Positions 52,648 through 59,156 of a stretch of 64,000 bases of DNA are shown piece by piece (position 1 is the stretch's first letter; each line of letters opens with the position of its first letter). The translations under genes and the position numbers were made by a program. The notes under the pieces are model-generated. The model ran no database searches. It worked only from the letters and a program-made list of their open reading frames with translations, and was not told the origin of the DNA. The stretch comes from Bacteroidales bacterium (GTDB lineage Bacteria > Bacteroidota > Bacteroidia > Bacteroidales > UBA932), in contig JAFSSE010000036.1 of assembly GCA_017445755.1 (NCBI GenBank), positions 1 through 64,000 of the forward strand, given 5' to 3'.

Positions 52648-54213
52648 ATGTTGATTTATGTCCACGGGGCTAAGTGCATCGGAATCGAAGCTGTCCCCGT
52701 AACTGTGGAGGTGGACATCACCTCCGGTATCGGAATCCACCTCTGCGGCCTTGCCGACGCGGCGGTGAAAGAGAGCTTACTCAGGACCGTAACGGCCCTC
52801 CAGGCCTACGGGTTCCGTATTCCTGGAAAGAAAATCGTCATCAATCTGGCCCCCGCCGACATGCATAAAAACGGAAGCGGGTACGACCTTCCGATTGCTG
52901 TCGGGATTATCGCCGCCTCGGAGCAGCTGTCCCTTCCGGGACTCGGGAAATACCTTATTCTGGGAGAGTTGGGTCTGGACGGAAGTATCCGGAATATTCC
53001 CGGAGCCCTCCCGACTGCGGAACTGGCGCAGCGGAGCGGTTTTTCCGGCTGCATCCTTCCGGAGGAATCCGCCATGGAGGCCGTTGAATTCAGGGAAACC
53101 TCCGTTTTCGGAGTACGGACCCTCGGGGACGTCCTGAGAATTCTCGAAGAAAAAGAGGACCCCTCGGACCTCCTTGTCTGGAACTCGGAGATGTTCCGGA
53201 AAATGCAGGAAGGGGACCTTTTTGGAAGGCGGAGAAGAACCTGCCCGGATTTCTCTGAAATTATCGGCCAGGAGGCGGCGAAGCGGGCCGCTGAAATCGC
53301 CGCTGCAGGAGGCCACAACCTGATAATGATAGGAGCCCCGGGGTCCGGGAAAAGTTCCATTGCAAAGGCCCTTTCGGGCATTCTTCCGCCTATGACCCTC
53401 GAGGAGTCCTTTGTCACCAGCAAGGTTTATTCGGTGGCGGGAAAAACCCTTCGCGGGCGGGGACTTCTCCGGGAGCGTCCCTTCCGCTCTCCCCACCACT
53501 CCTCCTCGCTGGCGGCCTTTCTCGGGGGAGGCAACAAAGACAATATAGTCCCCGGTGAAGTATCCCTCGCAAACAACGGGATACTCTTCCTTGACGAATT
53601 CGCAGAAATGCCAAAAACCATACTGGAAGCGCTCCGGGGGCCGCTTGAAGACCGAAAGGTCTCGATATCCCGGCTGAGGGCGAAGGTCGATTTCCCCTCA
53701 TCCTTCATGCTTGTCGCGGCAGCGAATCCCTGTCCCTGCGGATATTATGGGGAGGAGGGGCGGTGCACCTGCAGCGTCGGCCAGAGAATGGGTTATCTCT
53801 CCCGGCTTTCAGGTCCTGTCATGGACAGGATAGACCTTCAGGTCTGGGTCCATCCCGTAGATGCTTCGCGCCTTGTCTGCAGGGAAAAGGCCGAGCCGTC
53901 CGAAGTGATTGCCGGAAGGGTCTCAAAGGCCCGGCAAATCCAGCTGGAAAGGTTCAGGGAGAGCGGCATCTTTACAAATGCTGAAATGACAAACCGGGAA
54001 ATAGAGCACTTCTGTCCCCTTGGGGACGATTGCAAGGCCGCCCTCGAGAAAATCATCGAACGGCTGGGACTCTCCGCAAGGGCTTATACCCGTATCATCA
54101 AGATTGCAAGGACGATTGCAGACCTGTCCGGCGAAAAGGATATCCTCCCAGCCCATATCGCCGAAGCAGCTTCATTCCGCTTCCTCGACCGCCGGTACTT
54201 CGGGGAATTTTAG
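52648..54213 (+). CDS. comM: ComM/YifB-type Mg-chelatase-like AAA+ ATPase
   Basis: 521 aa. N-terminal Lon-protease-like domain without catalytic triad (VEVDITSGIGIHLCGLAD; APADMHKNGSGYDLPIAVGI), central AAA+ module with Walker A MIGAPGSGKSSIAKAL near residue 230 and Walker B ILFLDEFAEM, and the C-terminal Mg-chelatase-like part with the Cys cluster ANPCPCGYYGEEGRCTC. ComM is a branch-migration helicase that promotes integration of incoming DNA in natural transformation in other bacteria; that role in this organism is assumed. ATG 52648 matches the family N-terminus MLIYVHGAKCIGIEA; an upstream in-frame start (52555) lies inside the inverted repeat. Confidence 0.93.
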   Translation: MLIYVHGAKCIGIEAVPVTVEVDITSGIGIHLCGLADAAVKESLLRTVTALQAYGFRIPGKKIVINLAPADMHKNGSGYDLPIAVGIIAASEQLSLPGLGKYLILGELGLDGSIRNIPGALPTAELAQRSGFSGCILPEESAMEAVEFRETSVFGVRTLGDVLRILEEKEDPSDLLVWNSEMFRKMQEGDLFGRRRRTCPDFSEIIGQEAAKRAAEIAAAGGHNLIMIGAPGSGKSSIAKALSGILPPMTLEESFVTSKVYSVAGKTLRGRGLLRERPFRSPHHSSSLAAFLGGGNKDNIVPGEVSLANNGILFLDEFAEMPKTILEALRGPLEDRKVSISRLRAKVDFPSSFMLVAAANPCPCGYYGEEGRCTCSVGQRMGYLSRLSGPVMDRIDLQVWVHPVDASRLVCREKAEPSEVIAGRVSKARQIQLERFRESGIFTNAEMTNREIEHFCPLGDDCKAALEKIIERLGLSARAYTRIIKIARTIADLSGEKDILPAHIAEAASFRFLDRRYFGEF

Positions 54214-54287
54214 TCTTAACGAATTCATCAATCGCGCAATCCAGGTTGCGGTTATGTAGCGGAGGGGCTTTCTGTGGTCTTGGGGCT

Positions 54288-56318
54288 CTACTTGATATAG
54301 ATAATGTTAGGGACGACCCTCTGGCCGAAGTGGTCGAAACGGTGGTTGTCGTAAGGGTTGGAGATGGTACCGTACTTTTCTGTCCACAGGACGCTGGATC
54401 CGCCTCCGTCGAGGTTCAGGGCATCCTTAAGTCCGAACATGCGGCAGACCTCGGCGGTTTCATGGATGGTAGTTCCGATACCTTCCCCCGGGAAACGGCC
54501 GTCGATTACAATCAGATAGGCCCAGCCGTCGCCGGTGGTGCCGACCGCCGTCCTCGGATGCCGCTTATAGTAGAAACTCGTATGGGGCCATGCCACCCGC
54601 GCCTCCTTCCCGTCCTTAAGGAGGACCGGACCGGAGGCGATTGCCTCGCTGTATCCCTTTGAAAGATCATTGTAGGAGAGTGTATCCGAAGGGAAAACCA
54701 CGACCTCCCGGCCTTTCCTGACGGCCACGACTCCGTCAACCCGGCTCCTGGCTTCGGCAGGGGTAGTCCATCCCTCCTGCTTCCCGTCGTCCTTTACATA
54801 GGTTACCGGATAGAGGGTCCTCATGTTGAAGTAGGAGGCATTAATCGCCGCGACGGCTCCGTTCCGGAGGGCAAGGGCGGAGGTGCTGTCCGCCTTCTCC
54901 CCGTTGTCATTGGCGATCCCCGTCCGGAACTTGTCCATAGGATAGCGGAGAACCGATATGCTCTGCATAGAGTCGAAAATGGGAAGCTGGGCATATCCGA
55001 CCTCGGCGCCGTTCCCAATCTCCCTCCAGTTCCAGTCGGCGAGGACAAAGGTCCTGAGGTCACCTTCCGGGAGGAAACGCCGGAGCACATCCTCCCACTT
55101 GTAATATGGACCGCTGACCGGCTCGAGGTCCCTCAGGGCACGCTCACGGCCGTTATAGACGAATTTTACGAGGACATCTCCCTTCTTTCCCCTGTAGAAG
55201 ACCATCTGCATATTCGAGGAGAAGGGGGTGTTATCCGGTGCGGCCCAGCCGTCCGGCATGTCCTTCCACCCCAGCCGGTCCCCGACGCCCTCGAGTCCGA
55301 AATAGCCGGCCATCGCCACAAGGGGATAGTCATGGCCGAATTTCAGGTCAGCCGCCACATTCCGGCAGGAAAGGGCCTGCAGCGCCTGGGAGAGCATGAC
55401 TCCGACTATCGGCTCAGTCCTTATCATCCTCTCCTCCCCGTATTCCAGGGAGTTTCCATGGCGCATATAGATAGATGTAACCTCATTCGCCCACCACTTT
55501 CTGACGACATTTTCCGGAAGGTGGCGGAACATGTCCACCTCCAGACCCGAGGCCTTGCCCTCACGGGCGGTCTCCCAGACAAGATGCTGGAAATCATCCG
55601 GATCCTGGACAAGGGCGGCCCCGGCGGCGGGATCCCTGAAAATCCGGCTGAAGAACTCCTTCCCGTCCGACATAAAGAGGGCATTCAGCGAGTCAAGGGT
55701 CGCATATACCTCCCTGCTGTGCGGCTTGGAAGATTCGTTATTGATATAGGCGAAGTATTTCTCCCCCGTATCATATGTGAACCTAAGGTCCTTCTGAAGG
55801 GAGGAAAGCGTCTGGGTAAAGCAGGTCCCGCTGAGAATGCTGCGGGGAACGGTGCTGGTCTCTACCCGGACGTACTTGCTTCCAGCAGTAAAAACGGGCT
55901 TGTAACGCTCGTACATCCGCTGCGCGAGAAGGTGCTGTTCTTCTTCTCCGACCCTTGTCAGCCGGCCTTCCATGCCGTCGTAACAGGCGCGTACAAGGAG
56001 CGCTTCGGTAAGGAGGGAATCTCCGGCGGGGGTAAGGAGCCGCTTCCCGGCAGCTTCCTGAAGGACTCCTATGACCTTGTCATACGCCCCGTTCACATGC
56101 ATTCCGGTCCTCGCCCCGTGGCGGCCGTAGTGGCTGATATAAACCGGCTTGTATCCGCTCGGGGCAGGGGTGTCGGTCTCGGGGCCGAACTCATAGCAAT
56201 GGGTATTGACTCCAGCGTAATCCCTGTCGGCAAACGCGTTGAAAGAAAGCACGAACGAGAGCAGTGCGGAAATGGAAAATGAAAGGACTTTAGGGTTCAT
56301 GTCGTAATAGTGTTTCAA
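54288..56318 (-). CDS. fusion: clade-2 histidine phosphatase (phytase/MINPP-like) and NAGPA-type phosphodiester glycosidase
   Basis: 676-aa exported protein (signal peptide ISALLSFVLSFNAFA). Residues about 30-400: histidine acid phosphatase domain with the catalytic ISHYGRHGARTG motif and the proton-donor HD in KFGHDYPLVAMAG; relatives dephosphorylate inositol polyphosphates. Residues about 440-676: phosphodiester glycosidase (NAGPA, DUF2233) domain with NGAVAAINASYFNM, RHPRTAVGTTGDGWAYLIVI and ALNLDGGGSSVLW. The pair in one chain suggests sequential removal of phosphate and a phosphate-linked sugar from one substrate. An alternative ATG at 56300 (MNPKVLSF) gives a shorter signal peptide and is equally possible. 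Intergenic 54214-54287 holds only a weak CGCAA/TTGCG hairpin. Confidence 0.87.
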   Translation of the reverse strand: MKHYYDMNPKVLSFSISALLSFVLSFNAFADRDYAGVNTHCYEFGPETDTPAPSGYKPVYISHYGRHGARTGMHVNGAYDKVIGVLQEAAGKRLLTPAGDSLLTEALLVRACYDGMEGRLTRVGEEEQHLLAQRMYERYKPVFTAGSKYVRVETSTVPRSILSGTCFTQTLSSLQKDLRFTYDTGEKYFAYINNESSKPHSREVYATLDSLNALFMSDGKEFFSRIFRDPAAGAALVQDPDDFQHLVWETAREGKASGLEVDMFRHLPENVVRKWWANEVTSIYMRHGNSLEYGEERMIRTEPIVGVMLSQALQALSCRNVAADLKFGHDYPLVAMAGYFGLEGVGDRLGWKDMPDGWAAPDNTPFSSNMQMVFYRGKKGDVLVKFVYNGRERALRDLEPVSGPYYKWEDVLRRFLPEGDLRTFVLADWNWREIGNGAEVGYAQLPIFDSMQSISVLRYPMDKFRTGIANDNGEKADSTSALALRNGAVAAINASYFNMRTLYPVTYVKDDGKQEGWTTPAEARSRVDGVVAVRKGREVVVFPSDTLSYNDLSKGYSEAIASGPVLLKDGKEARVAWPHTSFYYKRHPRTAVGTTGDGWAYLIVIDGRFPGEGIGTTIHETAEVCRMFGLKDALNLDGGGSSVLWTEKYGTISNPYDNHRFDHFGQRVVPNIIYIK

Positions 56319-56363
56319 TTTGTAAAAATAAGAAAAAAATGTATCCCATGCAAAAGCTACTTT

Positions 56364-56395
56364 TTTGGTTATTTCGAGCGTAAGGGTTATCTTTG
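56364..56395 (+). promoter_or_regulatory. promoter of the small multidrug export-like gene
   Basis: TTTG 56364-56367, 20-bp spacer, TATCTTTG 56388-56395, only 6 nt before the ATG at 56402. Confidence 0.7.
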
Positions 56396-56401
56396 CTGAA
56401 T

Positions 56402-56878
56402 ATGCTGAAGAAATACATCATTGTTTTTCTCATTTCGATGGTCCCGCTCATAGAACTCAGGGGGGCCGTACCGTACGCAGTCGGATTCAATCTGCCGCTC
56501 CTTCCTTCTCTCCTTATAGCCGTCGTCGGGAACATGCTCCCGGTCCCCTTCATCTTTCTTTTCGCCCGGAAGGTCCTGGAATGGGGGAAGGATAAACCCT
56601 TGACCGGCAAGTTCTTCCGCTGGTGTCTGGAGAAAGGCGAGAAGGGCGGACGCAAACTTGAATCGAAGGCCGGAAGGGGGCTTTACATCGCCCTTCTGCT
56701 CTTTGTCGGGATTCCCCTCCCGGGGACCGGCGCATGGACCGGAACCCTCGCCGCGAGCTTCCTGAACATGGACTTCAAGAAAAGTGTCCTCTACGTGATG
56801 CTCGGCGTAATCCTCGCCGGCGCCATCATGCTTATCGGCTCGCTCGGCGTATTCGGCGCCATCTCCCTCGCAAAATAA
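56402..56878 (+). CDS. small multidrug export family membrane protein (COG2426 type)
   Basis: 158-aa integral membrane protein with four to five helices. Characteristic stretches: VPLIELRGAVPYAVGFNLPL, LLIAVVGNMLPVPFIFLFAR and FVGIPLPGTGAWTGTLAASF. The family is labelled small multidrug export by homology only; transport function is unproven. The start is placed at the ATG 6 nt behind the -7 element, so the mRNA is probably leaderless or close to it. Confidence 0.88.
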   Translation: MLKKYIIVFLISMVPLIELRGAVPYAVGFNLPLLPSLLIAVVGNMLPVPFIFLFARKVLEWGKDKPLTGKFFRWCLEKGEKGGRKLESKAGRGLYIALLLFVGIPLPGTGAWTGTLAASFLNMDFKKSVLYVMLGVILAGAIMLIGSLGVFGAISLAK

Positions 56879-56940
56879 CTGGCACATACGCTGGGAAGAT
56901 AGCCACTATGTTTTTCGCAAAGATACTTCATTTATCTGAA

Positions 56941-56983
56941 AGTTCCGCCAAAGTTGCTCAAATTTTGAAAGTTTGGCGGAACT
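56941..56983. repeat. 12-bp perfect inverted repeat
   Basis: AGTTCCGCCAAA (56941-56952) and TTTGGCGGAACT (56972-56983) around 19 bp, in the 470-bp gap 56879-57348. There is no T-run behind it, so a poor intrinsic terminator. It may be a transposable-element end or binding site. The segment to about 57120 shows no convincing gene. Confidence 0.5.
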
Positions 56984-57121
56984 CTCACTCAATATTGACG
57001 ATGTTCTGGGAACCTCCCGACGTGCGTACTTCGAAGGGGGTGGACAATTTGTCCCCACCCATGAAGGCCATGAGAGGGCCATATTGACCCCCTCACAAAA
57101 CAACTATTACTCAACAAGTGA

Positions 57122-57337
57122 ATTGAATCTCAGACACGGAACTTTGCGGGTGAGCCGATTTTCTTGATTGAGTGGGCGAAATCTCTGTCTTCTATCCAAA
57201 AAGAACTGTTTGGTGTACCTAACAACAATATTGTCAAAGAACAAAATAAGTTCAAGAAAATACATCAGGGAAAGAATTTAAGGAAATTTTGCGTCCAGGA
57301 TCAAGTTTTTATTTCCCATCTCGAAAAGATTATATAA
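57122..57337 (+). pseudogene. start-less coding remnant upstream of the MNT gene
   Basis: An open frame of 71 codons without ATG, ending TAA 57335-57337. Its translation has protein-like character (EPIFLIEWAKSLSSIQKELF, then KFKKIHQGKNLRKF) and AT-rich codons like those of the following MNT gene. I read it as the 3' end of a broken gene; the family is not recognised. It ends on the promoter of the MNT gene. Confidence 0.35.
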
Positions 57338-57342
57338 ATTTG
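57335..57342 (+). promoter_or_regulatory. promoter -7 element of the MNT-HEPN pair
   Basis: TAAATTTG, 6 nt before ATG 57349; TTTC at 57312-57315 is a poor -33 candidate. Confidence 0.55.
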
Positions 57343-57348
57343 CATAGT

Positions 57349-57657
57349 ATGGTAAGTAGTTCAGTTCATTCGATGCTTCCAAAGATTCAGGCCGTTCTTG
57401 CTCAGCAGCCCGTGGTAAAGGCATGGCTTTTCGGCTCATACTCACGTGGGGAGGAAACACCACAGAGTGATGTGGATATCCTTGTTCAGTATGACGAGAA
57501 TGCCTGCATTACGTTGCTTACCATTTCCAGAATCATGACACGATTGTCTGATGCCATAGGCAAAAAAGTGGATTTGGTAGAAGACGGTTGTCTTTTGCCA
57601 TTTGCCCAGCAATCGGCGGAACGGGATAAAATCTTGATTTATGAGAGATCCAGTTAG
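57349..57657 (+). CDS. MNT-type nucleotidyltransferase (antitoxin of MNT-HEPN pair)
   Basis: 102-aa minimal nucleotidyltransferase with the catalytic pattern FGSYSRGEETPQSDVDILV (GS-x-DxD). In MNT-HEPN modules this protein silences the HEPN RNase by adding AMP to a Tyr near its active site. Start 57349 lies just behind the promoter; a longer frame from 57289 overlaps the remnant. It overlaps the HEPN gene by 17 bp, typical for such pairs. AT-richer than the flanking core genes. Confidence 0.88.
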   Translation: MVSSSVHSMLPKIQAVLAQQPVVKAWLFGSYSRGEETPQSDVDILVQYDENACITLLTISRIMTRLSDAIGKKVDLVEDGCLLPFAQQSAERDKILIYERSS

Positions 57658-57991
57658 AGATATAGAGCGGCTTCGGCACATCCTTGAGGCCATTGAAACA
57701 ATTGAGTCCAGCCGTAGAATCCATCCTACGAAGGAGGCAGAGAAGGACCCTATTGTTTATTTCGGCTTTGTCAAACATGTTGAGATAATCGGGGAAGCCA
57801 TGTATATGCTTTCCCCTGAGTTCAAGACAGCGCACCCTGAGATGGACTGGGTCTCCATTGAAGGTATGCGTCACGTTTTGGTCCACGGATATTATCATAT
57901 CAAGCCACATCAACTTTGGAATACTATTGATATCGACATTCCCGAATTAAAACCTTCTATTGAGAAGTTCTTGGAAGAGCTGGAGAAATAG
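57641..57991 (+). CDS. HEPN-domain (DUF86) RNase toxin
   Basis: 116 aa, all-helical. The catalytic RxxxxH motif is RHVLVHGYY, carrying both the conserved Arg/His and the nearby Tyr residues that an MNT partner AMPylates in characterised systems. EIIGEAMYMLSPEF is also typical of DUF86. Encoded directly behind and overlapping the MNT gene; together they form a probable toxin-antitoxin or phage-defence module, set in decayed accessory DNA. Confidence 0.88.
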   Translation: MRDPVRDIERLRHILEAIETIESSRRIHPTKEAEKDPIVYFGFVKHVEIIGEAMYMLSPEFKTAHPEMDWVSIEGMRHVLVHGYYHIKPHQLWNTIDIDIPELKPSIEKFLEELEK

Positions 57992-58027
57992 GACAAAGCC
58001 ATTATCTATCGTTTGAATAAAGAATCG

Positions 58028-58059
58028 TTGTCAAGTTTCAAAAAAATACACTATATTTG
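58028..58059 (+). promoter_or_regulatory. promoter of the structured leader and PPTase gene
   Basis: TTG 58028-58030, 21-bp spacer, TATATTTG 58052-58059. The next large gene starts 172 bp downstream, giving a long leader. Confidence 0.65.
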
Positions 58060-58062
58060 CAA

Positions 58063-58231
58063 CTGATATTGTAACGAATAGTATGGAACCTCCCAGTTCT
58101 GACATAACTGGTCAACAGCAAGTTGCGGTCGTCGGCTCTGACGACCCGTTGCCCTCTAAGTGCATATCGTCTGTCACCCGGCCCCGCAAGGGGGACCGGG
58201 CGGATTCCTGCGTCGTTCGAATAACACATTT
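58063..58231 (+). promoter_or_regulatory. structured 5' leader of the PPTase gene
   Basis: About 169 nt with three successive hairpins: CCAGTT (58093-58098) / AACTGG (58106-58111); GGTCGTC (58127-58133) / GACGACC (58140-58146) with six-base loop; CCCGG (58177-58181) / CCGGG (58196-58200) enclosing CCCC GCAA GGGG. No T-run follows, so not a simple terminator. Known riboswitch class not recognised. Confidence 0.5.
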
Positions 58232-58247
58232 ATGGGACTATATCTAA
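58083..58247 (+). CDS. possible 54-aa leader peptide overlapping the PPTase start
   Basis: ATG 58083 (MEPPSSDITGQQQ...) to TAA 58245-58247, ending RITHLWDYI. It begins about 20 nt into the predicted transcript and overlaps the PPTase ATG at 58232 by 16 bp in another frame. It lies over three hairpins, so it could couple translation with leader folding, or be a chance frame in a structured RNA. No family recognised. Confidence 0.3.
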   Translation: MEPPSSDITGQQQVAVVGSDDPLPSKCISSVTRPRKGDRADSCVVRITHLWDYI

Positions 58248-58867
58248 AAAAGAGACTTGAAAACGAAGCCGAAATCGGCGTTTGGAAAATCACCGAGACG
58301 GAAGCCGAGCTGAAAGAACTCAGCTCCACACCTTCCGACGAGATGGAGGAAATCTCCTTTATCCGCAGCGAATCGCTCCGGAAGCAGCGGCTGGCAGTAC
58401 GTGCCCTGCTCAATACAATGTTCGATGAAAAGGTCTATCTCAGCCACCATGACAATGGTAAACCGTATATCGAGAACAACCCGATAAGCATCAGCATTAC
58501 CCATACGGAAAACTTCGTGGCGGTAATCCTCCATGAAGACGAGGATGTGGGCATCGACATCGAATCCCTCGACAGGGATTTCTCCGCCGTGGAGAAGAAG
58601 GCCCTCTCCGAAGATGAAATCGAGGATCTCGAAGACGAAAAGCGCAACGAACAGCTCGCCATCTACTGGTGCGCCAAGGAAGCTATCTTCAAACTGCTCT
58701 CCGTCTATAACCTCGACTTTGCCGAGCAGATTGAGATTGAACGCTTCCGTCCGAAGGGTGAAGGAGAGCTGGAAGCGGTCTTCATCAACAAGGATGAAGA
58801 AGAGGAAGAATTTGAACTTGAATATATTACATTCGAGCGCCACGTACTCGTCTGGGTCGTCGGATAG
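58232..58867 (+). CDS. 4'-phosphopantetheinyl transferase superfamily protein
   Basis: 211-aa enzyme of the Sfp/AcpT type that moves phosphopantetheine from CoA to carrier-protein Ser. Seen: THTENFVAVIL, the Mg-binding VGIDIESLDRDF and the WCAKEAIFKLL motif (WxxKEA). An acidic DEEEEEFELEY loop lies near the C-terminus. ATG 58232 gives the normal length; the open frame upstream to 58160 runs through the strong hairpin. It stands alone between the MNT-HEPN pair and nrdD, behind an unusual long leader, and is followed by an intrinsic terminator. Confidence 0.88.
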   Translation: MGLYLKKRLENEAEIGVWKITETEAELKELSSTPSDEMEEISFIRSESLRKQRLAVRALLNTMFDEKVYLSHHDNGKPYIENNPISISITHTENFVAVILHEDEDVGIDIESLDRDFSAVEKKALSEDEIEDLEDEKRNEQLAIYWCAKEAIFKLLSVYNLDFAEQIEIERFRPKGEGELEAVFINKDEEEEEFELEYITFERHVLVWVVG

Positions 58868-58946
58868 GGAATTGTTGAAAACTTCGCCAAATCGAAACAG
58901 ATTTGTTTTAATTTAGAATATTTATAATTTAAATATTGATTTAATT

Positions 58947-58978
58947 GCCTGTTAATTAAACAATTAACAGGCATTTTT
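58947..58978 (+). terminator. intrinsic terminator after the PPTase gene
   Basis: GCCTGTTAATT (58947-58957), loop AAAC, AATTAACAGGC (58962-58972), followed by ATTTTT. Perfect 11-bp stem. Confidence 0.85.
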
Positions 58979-59034
58979 AGTGTTTGTTGAAAACTTTTCT
59001 TGCATAAAAGAGAACAACGGAAAACGGAAAAAAC

Positions 59035-59042
59035 TATCTTTG
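59035..59042 (+). promoter_or_regulatory. nrdD promoter -7 element
   Basis: TATCTTTG; no good -33 element at the usual distance, which may mean an activator is needed. The leader to ATG 59157 would be about 110 nt. Confidence 0.6.
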
Positions 59043-59045
59043 CCT

Positions 59046-59156
59046 ACGGAACGGGTGTGAACCCGGACCCGAAACGAAAACCGATTTATTCAAAAGACAT
59101 AAACCCTTAGGGCAACCGGCGTAAATGCCGGCTATGCCGCCAACACACTGCCAGCT
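59046..59156 (+). promoter_or_regulatory. structured nrdD leader, possible riboswitch
   Basis: Hairpin CGGGT-GTGA-ACCCG (59052-59065) with a GNRA-type tetraloop, then CCCTTAGGG (59104-59112) and CCGGC (59116-59120) / GCCGG (59127-59131) within an outer GGC/GCC (59111-59113, 59136-59138). The first part (GGAA, GGTG, AA, CC, AC order) faintly recalls the cobalamin riboswitch core, but the B12 box is not clear. No ORF of note. Confidence 0.35.

Noticed and set aside
56906..57103. minus-strand 65-codon ORF in the gap before the MNT gene
   Set aside because: Crosses the 12-bp inverted repeat, no start signal and no recognisable family.
58038..58229. 63-codon minus-strand ORF in the PPTase leader
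   Set aside because: Runs through the three leader hairpins and the plus-strand promoter; more likely the complement of a structured RNA than a gene.
58947..58978. hairpin before nrdD as part of the nrdD leader
   Set aside because: It lies upstream of the nrdD -7 element (59035) and has the stem plus T-run of a terminator for the preceding gene.
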